From: Nepenthes gracilis
Lineage: Eukaryota > Streptophyta > Magnoliopsida > Caryophyllales > Nepenthaceae
Reading direction: 5' to 3'
Length of the DNA stretch: 64,000 nucleotides
Assembly (NCBI GenBank): GCA_033239525.1
Contig: BSYO01000004.1
Coordinates: 3,945,701 to 4,009,700 of the forward strand
Shown: positions 24,504 to 37,437 of the stretch, piece after piece
Position numbering within the stretch: position 1 is the stretch's first letter
Layout of the letters: each line of letters starts with the position of its first letter
Notes under the pieces: generated by a model
Told to the model about the DNA's origin: nothing
Seen by the model: only the letters and a program-made list of their open reading frames with translations
Database searches by the model: none
Position numbers and translations under genes: made by a program

Positions 24504-25556
24504 TTATATAATTTCTCTAATTAAATAGCATGCATTTGTGAATACTGTAATTATCATTAAAATACATACTATATTTTACTAGTCTTTTAACTTCCTTAAA
24601 TCAAATCTATTATAAAAAATTGAATAATCCGTGGGATAATATTCTGTCTTAGATAGAACAAATTTTTATGCATATTATTGCCACCATGTCGGAAATATAT
24701 GTATTATTAATTATCACAATCATAGCTAATTTTGATAGATAATGATTAATTAACAAAACTATGGAATATGATATCGTTACTTTAGCTTATTATATTTTAT
24801 TATAATAATTAAATATGCTATTAAAATCTTTTTTTATTATCTAGCACGTATTTTAATGGGATGTCAATATCTACTATCGTGCTCGTGTCGCCACGTGATG
24901 AGGTTTTTTATGTTTAATAAGTAACATTTTACTGTAGTCATATTTAGAAAATTATCCCCTAAACTATTTACGCAATGATTGCTGCGCCTCAATTATTATG
25001 CACAATAAGAGAAGCTTTATCATAATAATTAATTCCCATGGCCCAATTTAAATGTTAAAAAAGAATGCAAATAATAGGAAAAGTCCGCCACCACTAAAAC
25101 CATCACAGCCATGCATCACAGCCATGCATCACAGCCAACGTCGCCAGAAGTGGTGGTAGGCGGAGTGAAAACAGTGGCACAGTGGTGTCATTCACCATTA
25201 AACACCAATTATAAAATCCATAAATATAAAAAATATAATAATACATAAAATTTTTAATATAAAAATTAATTTTAACAAAAAAAAATTATAAAATAAATTA
25301 TAAACAAATTCACTATAAAAATATTGGTTACAAATAACCCTTTTTTAAAATCTTTTTATTATAATTTTGAGTAAAAAATGGTTGATTTTAACCCCCTCAA
25401 CATATCCAATAGAGTATAAAAAAATATAATGAGAAATAAAAGTAATTAAACAAAATACACTCTAGAACAATGTAGCTAACCATTGGCGAAAACAGAATTC
25501 AAACAGATATCAAACACCTTTTTTTTTTCTTTTCTTCTCTTTTTTTCTCTGTGCGA

Positions 25557-25718
25557 TGCTCATTATGTGAAATTTTATTTCGAAATACCATAAAATACAT
25601 CTGACACATTTTTATATTGCGATCGGCGCCTGAGTAGTGCTCATTACGTGAGATTTAATTTTAAAATATCTTAAAATACGTATGACGAATTTTTATATTA
25701 CGACCGGTGTTCGAACAC
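25557..25718. repeat. Two-copy 81-bp imperfect tandem repeat
   Basis: Unit 1 starts tgctcattatgtgaaatttt (25557) and unit 2 starts tgctcattacgtgagattta (25638). Both contain atttttatatt(g/a)cga(t/c)cgg at the same place. Confidence 0.75.
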
Positions 25719-26004
25719 CATTCGGACACTCGCCATGCAGGCAAATACTGTAATTTGCATATGAATATCACATGATCCTTTGATAACTATCTATTTATTA
25801 TGATACCAATAATAAAATAACTTAAATCTAATACCTCCACCGTTTGCCTTGCTAGAAAGCCCCCCTCTCCCCCTATAAAAAATCTCATTTTTTTAATAAT
25901 AATTTCCCCTCCATGGTCCTTTTTTTATTTTTTTGTGCCGTATTTAGTTTTTTTTACACATTTTAAATATAATATTAAAATAAAAATTAAGAAGATGAAT
26001 AAAA

Positions 26005-26035
<31 letters not shown>

Positions 26036-28967
26036 AAAAAGTTAAAAGTTACCAATATATTTTTTATGTTTTTTTTTTTTTGGTGTAAGCAAGACTTGTG
26101 TTGAAATATGTACTAAAATTTAATGATTTAGCTAACCACATCAGCACTATGCTTGGCTTAAATTTTTAGAAATAAATTGTTCAAATATGTCACACTTATT
26201 TTGTATGGTCACATAGTTAAATTAAACGGCAGCAATCTGAATTATTATTTATAATTCCCCAGAGTTCAACAAATATTTTCCACAAATTCACTGGTAGTTT
26301 TTTTTTTTCATTTCTTTTAAAATAAAAGCTACCAAAATCTACTTTTTTTTTTTTTATTATTATCATAATTAGATGCAACAAAATTTGAAATTGATCATCT
26401 TCCTCAAGCTTTTACATATTAAAATTAACAATTGACAAGTTTGTGTTTTGTGCATGATAATCTAATATTTTTTTCTTTATATATTTCATATTATTAGGGT
26501 GCGTTATTCCACCGTAAACAACATACCATTTGTATACTTTTATTTTCATTAATTTGTTGGCTGAATGTATGAAATTTTAAAAAAATGCTCAGATGATATA
26601 TACTAGAGTGAAAGGAGTTCTTCGATAAAAAAAAATAATCATACCTGATGTTCATATGTAATGATCTATGCATGCTGATGGTAGTACTAGGGCATGTGAA
26701 GGCGCATGCATCGATAGCAATTGAGGTATAGCTTGTGTGTGCATAACACGACCCTTGTGCAGTCACATATAATATAGGCACGTCTGATGCGCTCTTGAAA
26801 GTACATGTACAATGTGCGCTATTTTTAGACAACGATTCTTTAAGAAATCTATTGTCAACTACACATATAATCTATGAACTATATTAATAGTTTACTATTA
26901 TTTTATAAGTATCAATTATCTTCTAGCATGTTATATATAGGCATAACACATCTAATATAGTATATAATTTTCCTAATCTATCATATTATATGTGTTCTTT
27001 TTTTAATTTAATACTGAAATATATTATTTTTTAAAAAATTATTAAAAGGGGGTACTCAAATGACTAATATCTATCAATACATCTATTATACATAAACTTG
27101 TTAACATAAATAAATAAATAAATAAATAAAATATCTTATTACTGTACAAATGCCATTAAATTTAATATATTCACTCATTTTATTGCATCTTATTCACCAT
27201 TTCGTCCTCCTTCATGCTACATATTGCGAATTTCTAGTCTCTCGATATGAATGATTATAATTCAACTATTTTAAAAAAATAATTAAAATTAATTATTTTA
27301 AAATAATAGATTACAATCATCTATTTAAAAATAAACAATCAAGATAGAGAGGATAAACTTTTTCATCTTTTTAAGAGATGAAACTTCCTTCAATCCCTTT
27401 TAACACGTCGTCTAATTTATGTCACGGGGTATCTAAATGAGACCAATAAAAGTTGAGAAATATGCTATTATATTGACAATATGCTTCCGTGGCATAAAAA
27501 GAATCTTAACTTTAAGGGAGCTAGTGGTGCAACTATTGCCACCTATAAAACCACCATCTGCCTCCACCTTCCGAACCATATGATTGCTGCGATATTTTAG
27601 TATATCTATGTGATTCTCCCCCCAATTAATAATATTTAATCTTAACTTAATATTTGGTTACGATAAGGACAAAAAATTAAAAACAACTTCGAAGATAACA
27701 ATCGAAATTTTGGCATGTAGTAATTTTACTGGATTAATTTGTACCATATAAAATATCTAATAGTTTCTCAAATGCCTGCCGACAACTAATATTTTAATAT
27801 TTTTATTTAAAAAAATATTTTATAATTTTTTGACCACATAAAATAAGGGTAATCAAATCTTAAAGATTGAGTGGTGGAGAGTTGAGGGGCTCTGAAAGAT
27901 TGTCACCCTGTGGTTGCCCGTCTATTTTTTCGGGGCACACGTAAAATATGTTTAGTTCCATGAGTTTTATTGTCTTGACCTTAGTAAACTTCACTGTATA
28001 AATAAAGCTTGATTTTTAGAAAATATTCTATTAAGATGAATCTAAATACAAATTATATTAAACTATAAAAATTAAAGAGTTCTAAATTATAGAATTTACT
28101 TTAAAACTTAATTTTAGGTTCAGCTTAATGACCGCCGACTAGATATATTATCATATTTGACATAAGGTATCATCCAACTAATGAGATACCTTAATAAATA
28201 TTATAATAATACCAATTTTAAATTTTTATTTGTTTTTCTAAGTTTTACTTGGATTGTATTCTAAGTTAAATATGGGATAAATTTTTATTGGAAAAAGATA
28301 ATCAAGAAATTGAAATTATAAGCTAACAAAGTTCCATTTTAACTTTTGTGAAGCTAATAAAGTTATTTAGAATTTATTTAGATAAATTCTAAGTTCTTTT
28401 TTTTTTTTAAAAAAAGAAATGCACTAATAAAGTTTTTTTATTATTGTCTTGTAATTTTTTTTTGAAAAATTCTTTAAACTAGTAAAATAGCAATTTCAAA
28501 TTCTACCCCCAATAAAAGGCAGTGAAAAAGGCCTTGCATTTTTGCTGTTATGTCATCCAAATTCAATTATTCTTAACAAAACTTCAAAAAGAATAAATAT
28601 AAAAAAAATATAATTCATGTACCTAGACCAAGCTCATACATGCCGTCCAAATTTGACCATATAAAAAATTATAAATCTTAAATTATTATCATCTTATAAC
28701 TACAAATCATGAAATATAATCACTAGGATATAAAAATCCTCATATATCAAAAATTCAGGGAAAAAATACCCCCTAAATCCAAATAAAGCAAAATAATACA
28801 ATTAAATATATTTTAGAGCATCAAAAAAATAGTATCAAGAAATAGTTAGAGTGGGCCAATGATTTAATAAGTAATTCTAATTAATATCAATAATAGCGAA
28901 AGATTAAGTTATTTAGAGAATTTATCTATCAAAATAAGTTCCAACAACATGCAATATATGAAAATAA

Positions 28968-29132
28968 TAATCGTCCTTAGATAATCAATAATGAAATAAC
29001 TTAATAACAATATAAATAATAATTATAATGTTAACTATATAATCATTCCTAGATAATTAACAAATAATATCAACAATAAAATAGCTCAATAATGATATTA
29101 ATAAATAATATTTATGATGTTAACTATGTAAC
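28968..29132. repeat. Loose tandem repeat of about 75-90 bp
   Basis: Two units share c(g/a)t(c/t)c(t)tagataat, a central aaataacttaataa/aaatagctcaataa and a terminal atgttaactatataa/atgttaactatgtaa. Confidence 0.5.
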
Positions 29133-30333
29133 AATCTTGAAATTTTGAAGGACATCCACTGATTTCTAAAAAATCTCAATCAATGTATCGAATTCTCAAA
29201 CTATCCGTAATACTAATGTCCCGCCTTAAATTTTTCAAAAATCCAATTCGGTATGAAGTTATAATAATATAAGAAATCAGCACTTTCTATATATCATTTT
29301 TTGTTCTTGTGATCAAATATCATATATTTACGCTCCCAATAGTTAAATAAATATTACATAGTTACTCGATATTCAAGATATTCTTACTATTTTTACAGTT
29401 CTCTCAAAAATTGTACCTATAGTGTGCTCATATTATTTATGATATTTCTTGCTCATAATATCTCTAATATCATGTCATATAATAGTCACAATTTATGAGT
29501 ATCTTACCTAAAAAATTAATAAACATCTATTACCAGATATAGAATAGATGTCAAAAAATAAAAAATTACATTGAGATTTTATAAACTTTCATTCACATAA
29601 ATATCTTAATATTTTTATACACTCTTTTTTACTTAATTAGAGAGTGCCAATAACATATTCAAGTGATTCAAAAATGATACAAAAAAAATATAAACAATGA
29701 GAAATAATGAGCTTTTAAGTGCTTCACGTGGTCACTTTTTACTAAAAGTTACATTCTCTAATTAATAAGTCTAACATTAGGATTTTTTCTTTTCAATTAT
29801 CCTTAATCAATCATGGAGAGTAACGATTCAGTAATACATTCAAATTCACTCTAGCCGTAGCCCTACCACACAGCTTACTAGAAATTACCAAGTCTCCTCT
29901 TTTGACTAATTTTTTGTTAAGCCAAAACTATAGAAACCCTTAATATTTTCATTCAAATCATCTTATAACAACAATTACGGTGTACTTAATTTTCTCTTTT
30001 AGTCCTAAGGTTCGATCACCATTTTATAGCCTACTATATTAAATACATATCTTTTTCTTGCATACCAATTTCTTTTGCATTATACAAATAATATAGATAC
30101 AAATTCAGCAAGTGGACTATCCGAGCAACTATCGGTTTTGTTGATTTGGTGATTTCACATAGATTTGTGGATTGATTTTTGTTAGGCCTTTGTTAATTGG
30201 GTTGAGTTGTTTCTTTTATCCCAATCTATTTTTATAATATAAGAGATGTTAGTACACATAACAATTTTGTTAAGTTATACATCCATTCTCTTTTGGTCGA
30301 GAAGATGCGAGTTACAATATCAAAGTTATTTCC

Positions 30334-31440
30334 TGTTAGAGACATTTGTCTTATTGGCATATTCCGTGACGATATGTATTATTTTATTGATGTCGGGTTG
30401 TGGGTGGTCGGTTTAAAATTCATTAAAATTCATTGGTCCGCCCTCACGCGCTCGAGCACCGTCCAAGGACTGCCCGCTCGCTTTAGTGCCCGCTTGCCGC
30501 TCGAGCACATAATCCAATGGGGCTGCTTGATGCGTGCTGTTGGCGCGGCTCGAGCCTAAAACCAGAATGAGGGCCGCTTGATGCATGCTCGCTGGCCGCT
30601 CGAGCCGAAATCCCGAGAATGGGGGCCGCTCATTGCGTGCTCGATCTCGGGCTCGGCGGCCTCGGGGGTTTCCCACGAACCCTACGGCCGCTCGCCGCGC
30701 GCCGAGCCCTCTCTCGAGCGGCGGCCCAACGGTAGATTTTTGAACGCGTTTTTGGCTCCTCTATAAATATTGGCTTATGTTTTTCAAACCCTAAGGATTC
30801 AAAACTGAATATTTTCGTGCCTCCTTTGAGGAGAAAGGCTCTTGTGCTCCATTGTGATTGTTCCTTTTGAGAAAACCAAAAGCTACAACTTTGAGCTCCA
30901 TGTTCTAAAGATTTTCTCTTACTTTTTCTTTTCTTTCACCATTAAAGCTTTCATCCTTCTACCTTCATTGGAGACGTTGGTGCGTTGAAGAAGGAGATCC
31001 GTTCGTGATTGGCAATTCAAGTGGCACGAGAGGAAGATTGGCTTGAAGGCCGGAAGGTGTCGGTTCAGTCGTTGCAGCGGGCAAATCCAAGGAGTTCCTT
31101 GGTAGGGATCACGTGTCGGGAGTAAGTCGGCTAGGTTAGCGTCGTTACCACCCGGGCTGTAAGTTGATTTTCATAGTGCATTGCTTCCACTGGCCGTTGA
31201 AGCCCGGAGTGTTTTCTCGATACCGTGGGTATCGAGTTTTCACTTCGTCACCAAAAATCGGGTCTTTATTATTGTTGCTCATTATTATATACATATTGTG
31301 CATGCTTATTAGTTGTTTATACATCTAGAGTTAAATATCCTTTACGTGTATCAGATATTTAATTTAATTGATTTATTTTATTGCTTCCGCTATACTTGTA
31401 ACGGGGTCGAAATACGGTAGCACCGAAGTGTGCTTTTTCA
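30334..31440 (+). repeat. 5' LTR of the gag-only element
   Basis: Unusually GC-rich U3 (30430-30740) with five CTCGAG palindromes, then a TATA box at 30762, then an R/U5 region that matches the other LTR closely. Confidence 0.92.
30762..30769 (+). promoter_or_regulatory. LTR TATA box (TATAAATA)
   Basis: In cctctataaatattggc. The same box is in the 3' LTR at 34222-34229. It lies just downstream of the GC-rich palindromic part of U3, so transcription would start near 30790-30800. Confidence 0.7.
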
Positions 31441-31483
31441 ATTGGTATCAGAGACTTACCCCGATCCGCGACCCCCGATCTAG

Positions 31484-33326
31484 ATGTACACGAGTGGATC
31501 ACTCTCCGTTCCTCCCTTCTTTGATGGGAGTAATTATGCTTATTGGAAGGTCCGGATGAGAGCCTTCCTTAAATCAATGGATGAGCGTGTATGGGCGAGT
31601 ACCCAAATTGGGTGGACTCCACCTAAAAGTGGTGATGAGCTAAAGGCTCTCTCTCAGGTGGTCAAAAGAAGAACTTGATGCTTGCAAGCTGGAATAGTAA
31701 GGGTTACATGCTATTTTTATGGCTGTATCTCCCGATGAGTTTAAACGAATCTCAATGTGTGAGATTTCTAAAGATGCGTGGGATATTTTAGAAACCACTC
31801 ATGAAGGAACGAAACTAGTGAAAAACTCAAAACTGCAAATGCTCACCACTAGATTCGAAGAACTAAAAATGCAAGATGATGAAACCTTTGATGAGTTCTA
31901 TGCAATATTGAATGATATTGTCAATTCCACGTTTAATTTAGGAGAACGAATCCCGGAAAATAGGATTGTGAGAAAAGTTCTTAGATCGCTTCTTGAACGA
32001 TTTAGACCCAAAGTGACGGCAATTGAAGAGAGCAAAGATTTAGATAAATTAAAAATTGAAGAACTTGTAGGATCCCTATAAACGTATGAGCTCACATTGC
32101 CTCAATCAAAGAAACAAAAATCAATTGCCTTAAAATCAAGTAGGGAAGAGCGAAATCGGGATTCCGATGAAGAATCGTGTAGTGATGACGATTTTTCGTT
32201 ATTTGTTAAGAATTTTAAAAAATTCTTAAGGAAAAAGAACTCTTCGTCAGAGAAATTAGATGTGGACTTAAAACGATCACATAAATTTGAGAAGAAAGAT
32301 CGACATGAGCTTAGGGATTCCAAATCAAAAACTACTCAAAGAGTTCAATGTCATGAATGTAAAGGTTTTGGTCACTATCGGTCTGAATGTCCTAACCTTA
32401 AACGCCAACATGGTCAATCCCTTAAAGCCAATGTGACCCTAAGCGATGACGAAGAAGAAGATGGTGAAACATGTTCTGAAAATGGGCAGTCAAAGTACAT
32501 GGCCTTTGTGACCTCAATGTGTGACAATTCTGTAGAGAATATCAATCATTCTGATGACTCTGAGGCCGAATCAGAAGCTGAATTTGATGGCCTTCAAGAA
32601 GCTTACGATAAATTATTTAGGGAATGTTTGAAAGTTAAGAAATTGAATAGAACCCTAAATAATAGGATCATTGATTTGAAAAAAGAAAAAATCTCTCTAC
32701 AATCCAAGGTTGATACTAAACGCCAAGAATTTGAGGATTTGAAAATCTCATCTTCTAAACAAATCACGACCTTAGAATCTGAATTGGAGGCCACGAGAAA
32801 AGATTTAAAACAATTCTCAAATGGGTCTACAAAATTAGATCATATGCTTGGATTGGGAAAAAGTGGTAGAAATAAACAGGGTTTGGGGTATGCTGCAAAT
32901 ATTGTTCGTAATGACATAAAACCTAAAACTGTTTTTGTTCCCGCCAAGAAAATTTCACATAATCATGCCCACTCACCCAAAGTCATCAAGGCCATGCCTC
33001 AACGTATGAATAACCATTTTGGCTCGACTAATTTAGGTAATCACAATGTTATGAACAATTCCTCCATCCCTAAATTTGTGCCTACTTGCCATGCATGTGG
33101 GCAAGTTGGTCACATTCGTCCACGGTGTTACACCTTGAAGTTTTTGCACAACCAAAGACCAGGGCTAAAATTGAATAAATTTGTTGATTACCTTCAGCAT
33201 TTGGATGCACAAGTAAATAGGTTGAATGCAAAAATGCACTCCGTGAGACAAGTTTGGATTAAGAAAAGTGAGCTAAATTACCCCTTGGCTATTCGTGACA
33301 AAAAGGGGGAGACTTGTTCTCTTTGA
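31484..33326 (+). pseudogene. Copia-type gag with two zinc knuckles, frame-broken
   Basis: Starts MYTSGSLSVPPFFDGSNYAYW, the plant copia gag opening (UBN2-type). A frameshift near 31675-31695 leads to the 31719-32081 frame (MAVSPDEFKRIS, EELKMQDDETFDEFYA), which ends at a TAA where glutamine is expected. The remainder, 32097-33326, has an acidic/basic linker, a first knuckle CHECKGFGHYRSEC (about 32349), and a long coiled-coil-like Lys/Glu-rich segment (32590-32820). A second knuckle CHACGQVGHIRPRC (about 33090) follows, then VRQVWIKKSEL. The coding region stops just where pol would begin. The protein would package RNA into particles, but two breaks now prevent one full product. Confidence 0.88.
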
Positions 33327-33789
33327 TAGGGGGAGTTTGATAGGGGGAGATTAGTTTGATAGGGGGATATTAGGGGTGCCTTCTATTTTTTTTTGGGGGA
33401 GTTTGTTATTTGCATATTAGTTCAAGTTATTATTACTTGAGGGGGAGTACTGTTTATTTTCTTTAGGGGGAGTCTTGTTGTATGTTACATTATTGTATGT
33501 TCTCATGCCTATGTACCATGTATGCCATTAAATTGTTATTATCTTTTGTCCTGTTGGTACTAACCTTGCTTGATCAGGACACTAAAGTATACAGGATGTC
33601 CCCGCAAGACTTCATCGCATCGCCTCAACAGCTCTCGCATAGCTAGTTACATTGTTTTATAATTTTTTGTGTATTACTAGGCGTAGGTTTTCATGTACAC
33701 GGGTTTTATCTCGGTGGTGTCTGAACCCGTGATTCACTTGTTTTTATTTATTTTCTGAGTTTTGTCACGGAATTGCCAAAGGGGGAGAT
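33303..33789 (+). other. Multiple polypurine tracts before the 3' LTR
   Basis: GGGGGA-type tracts occur near 33304, 33328, 33341, 33363, 33395, 33440, 33464 and finally aaagggggaga at 33778-33788, directly next to the LTR. The last is the probable plus-strand primer. Tandem polypurine tracts are a described Sirevirus trait. Confidence 0.8.
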
Positions 33790-34903
33790 TGTTAGAGACA
33801 TTTATCTTATTGGCATATTCCGTGATGATATGTATTATTTTATTGATGTCGGGTTGTGGGTGGTCGGTTTAAAATTCATTAAAATTCATTGGTCCGCCCT
33901 CCACGCGCTCGAGCACCGTCCAAGGACCGCCCGCTCGCCTGGTGCCCGCTTGCCGCTCGAGCACATAATCCAGAATGGGGCCGCTTGATGCGTGCTCGCC
34001 GCGGCTCGAGCCTAAAAACCCCGAGAATGAGGGCCGCTTGATGCATGCTCGCTGGCCGCTCGAGCGAAATCCCGGAATGGGGGCCGCTCGCTGCGTGCTC
34101 GATCTCGGCTCGAAGGGCCTCGGGGTTTCCCACGAAACCCTACGGCCGCTCGCCGCGCGCTCGAGCCCCGCTCGAGCGGCGGCCCAACGGGCAGATTTTT
34201 TTGAACGCGTTTTGGCTCCTCTATAAATATTGGCTTATAATTTTGAAACCCTAAGGATTCAAAACTGAATATTTTCGTGCCTCCTTTGAGGAGAAAGGCT
34301 CTTGTGCTCCATTGTGATTGTTCCTTTTGAGAAAACCAAAAGCTACAACTTTGAGCTCCATGTTCTAAAGATTTTCTCTTTACTTTTTCTATTTCTTTCA
34401 CCATTAAAGCTTTCATCCTTCTACCTTCGTTGGAGACGTTGGTGCGTTGAAGAAGGAGATCCGTTCGTGATTGGCAATTCAAGTGGCACGAGAGGGAAGA
34501 TTGGCTTGAAGACCGGAAGGTGTCCGGTTCCGTTGCCGCGGGCAAATCCAAGGAGTTCCTTGGTAGGGATCACGTGTCGGGAGTAAGTCGGCTAGGTTAG
34601 CGCGTCGTTACCACCCGGGCTGTAAGTTGATTTTCATAGTGCATTGCTTCCCTGGCCGTTGAAGCCCGGAGTGTTTTTCTCGATACCGTAGGTATCGAGT
34701 TTTCACTTCGTCACCAAAAATCGGGTCTTTATTATTGTTGCTCATTATTATATACATATTGTGCATGCTTATTAGTTGTTTATACATCTAGAGTTAAATA
34801 TCCTTTACGTGTATCAGATATTTAATTTAATTGATTTATTTTATTGCTTCCGCTATACTTGTAACGGGGTCGAAACACGTGAGCACCGAAACGTGCTTTT
34901 TCA
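33790..34903 (+). repeat. 3' LTR of the gag-only element
   Basis: Same ends as the 5' LTR. CTCGAG palindromes lie at about 33907, 33955, 34004, 34057, 34159 and 34170. It differs from the 5' LTR mainly by small indels in the GC-rich part. Confidence 0.92.
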
Positions 34904-34908
34904 TTTCC

Positions 34909-35285
34909 AAATCTACTTACTTCAAAAATCATCATCAACATTTTTAATTAAGATGGGATCTATTAATAATATAAACATTAGTGTACGAATACGTAGTCCA
35001 AAACTTATGTTGTTATATTCTTAATATGAAGCGTAATTTTATAATTGCAATGCATCTCAGTTTGATCATGCAATTTAGATTAGAAAATAATTAAAGAAAA
35101 TATTCTTCTATAATACTCAATTGTTTTTGTCATTATAAATGTTGAATTTTCTTTTTTGCATGATTATTGTCATAATATAAATTTGATGAATCGGTGTTTG
35201 GATAAACTTTTTAGACAAATGTACTTAGATTAGAATGATTATAATTGCTATAAGATAATAAAAAAAATTACGAAAATATAAATGA
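34909..35285. other. Flank of the gag-only element absent from copy A
   Basis: Non-coding. Together with 30286-30333 this forms about 425 bp in copy B with no counterpart in copy A, showing that the element landed in DNA that copy A lacks. Confidence 0.5.
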
Positions 35286-37396
35286 TATACAATCTTGTTA
35301 ACAAATAAAAACTCTATAACTAACTAATTCGATGAAATTTTTTTGGACTTCCCAAACTCAAACTAATAGAAAGTCAACTTATATTTCAAGTGATAAGACA
35401 TGATAAAACTTTTAGCTGACTTTTCTTGACACAACCACTACAGAAGAACCCTCTTTTTAGATTAGCCCTCTAAATTAAGGATTCGGAGACATTAAAGCCT
35501 TCTTGAATTTTATTTCACTAACTTGAGAATTTCAAATTGAATCTACCAATCAAAAATGCCTCAACATAATGTGTGGCCACCCATTAATATCTTATAGGAT
35601 TATAGACTGATATAGGATTATAGGCTGATAAATAAGTTTTAAAATCACGACTGAAAATTTTTAAAATATTGTTAAAACATCTTATTAAATGAAATTTTAA
35701 AATTTTTAAACGGATTGTTAATTCTCTAAAAAATAATAAATTCTATGAACCTTGAAAATTTGAAACACGACTAAAAGAAATTAAGCAATGATTAATAAAT
35801 AAAAAAACTCAAGCAAAGCATTATTAAAGAAGTGGATCATATTAATAGGAATTAGTTAATCTCCAATTAGTCAAAGCAGTCGTAGTGACATATATAATAA
35901 AAAATAATCATTTTCTACGTGATTGAAAATTTGAGTATATCTCGAGCAAAGTCCTCTGCCAAAAGTTTGAGACTTGAGCTTACTTCGAATCAACTTTGAG
36001 CAAACACTGAGACCTTACTATTTGACTTAAATTTTAACACTTTGTCATAAAATTTGACAATCTTTTACACTCGACTAACAAAATTGACCACCAATTATAA
36101 ATAGGACTTTCAAGTGTTTTGTTCTCTTTTGTTTGGCTTCTTAATTAAGAAAATTATTGAGTTTTAAGTCACTTCTTTATAAATCTCACCATATTATATA
36201 TATTGATATTTAATTCTGACACAAGTAGGAAAACTCGTTCAACCTTTGCATAAGGATTTGCTTAAACAAATGCCATTTTCAATGGTACAACCATACCTAA
36301 TTCACACCCTAAAAGAAGCACCTTCATGAGATATATATATATATATAGATAAGCACGTTTGATACATGCATGATGCGCGCATGTATGTGGATTAAATAGA
36401 ATGGATAAGCCTGATGCATATATAAATGGTACACATGCATAAGTAGTTTAGCATAGTCACACATGATGGACACATATACAAAGACAATTTCTATGAACTT
36501 TTTTCTTTTAAGATTCGAACATTAACTGTTCGTGTTCAAATGCTAAACATATTTTTAAGTAGTGTTGCTGTATTTTAGGATAATTAAGAATATGAGTTAT
36601 CATTTAAAATACCTTGAGCAATGCACTAAGAGAAAATGGGAAAAGAGAAGTAGGAGATTTGGCTAATTTTAAGCATTTTATTACATTCTAATATTCATCA
36701 TATTGAATATATTTTTTTAATTATTGTTTAGAATATTTTTCTAATAGCTTCTTTTTTGTTCTCTTACTATTTATTGTTCGATTTGTCTAGGTTTATAGTA
36801 ATTTAAAGATTATTTTTAAGAATTTATTATTCAACTTGTCTAGATTTGTAGAAATTTAAAGATTTTTTTTAAGGATTTGCTATAACCAGACTTACCTAAC
36901 AATAATAATATTAGATGTTATGAGGCATACCAATAATATGAATATCATACATTCATTTATACTAATTAGTTTACATAAAAATAAAGAAATTAGCATTATA
37001 TCATCTTAGAATATCTTGAATATAACTAAAGAGTTAAGCATAAATAGTCTCAGATTAGATGTAACTAATCATCTGCAATCTCTTCCTTAAGAAAATTGTG
37101 GAAAGTTGTTGTAATCAATAATCCAGCCCCATTTTCAACGGTCTGTTTCTCAAAAGGAAGGCCCGCAGGCCAGACCACGGCGGACAAAATCAGCCAAGAG
37201 GGGGCAGTTTCATAATTTTGATAGCATGGCAGAAAAATTCAAACTCAATTCAACTCGACCCCAGCCTAATTTCAATTGACAAATTTTACCCGTTTTAGCC
37301 GGGTTTATGATTTTGATTTCGGTAAAACCCAAATGTCATGATTTGACTCTAGTCGGGTTTGAATCTTCCTATGTTCCAACACAAAAAAACAACACA

Positions 37397-37436
<40 letters not shown>

Positions 37437-37437
<1 letters not shown>

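Larger units (their letters stand above)
24509..30103. other. AT-rich non-coding interval
   Basis: No protein motif on either strand. It contains a triplicated catcacagccatg motif (25104-25135), an 81-bp tandem pair (25557-25718), a TA tract (26006-26030), an ATAA tract (27110-27130) and a loose tandem repeat (28968-29132). The 112-codon minus frame at 26494-26832 has no recognisable domain. Confidence 0.55.
30334..34903 (+). mobile_element. Non-autonomous gag-only copia element (Sirevirus-like, TR-GAG type)
   Basis: A 4.57-kb element with LTRs of about 1107 bp (30334-31440) and 1114 bp (33790-34903), both starting TGTTAGAGACATTT and ending TTTTTCA. A perfect TSD TTTCC lies at 30329-30333 and 34904-34908. 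The PBS begins at 31442 (ttggtatcagagac, complementary to initiator tRNA-Met as in copia elements). The internal region (2.35 kb) carries gag only: no protease, integrase, RT or RNase H is present. It needed proteins from a full relative. Multiple GGGGGAG tracts before the 3' LTR and a long two-knuckle gag resemble Sireviruses. Confidence 0.9.

Noticed and set aside
26494..26832. 112-codon Cys/Ser/Thr-rich minus-strand frame
   Set aside because: No recognisable family; composition reflects tgcatg/acatgt-rich DNA. A small secreted peptide cannot be excluded but nothing supports it.
33879..34551. Arg/Pro-rich frames on both strands of the LTR at 33.8-34.9 kb
   Set aside because: They lie in the GC-rich palindromic U3 and R of an LTR and are repeated in the partner LTR; they are not genes.
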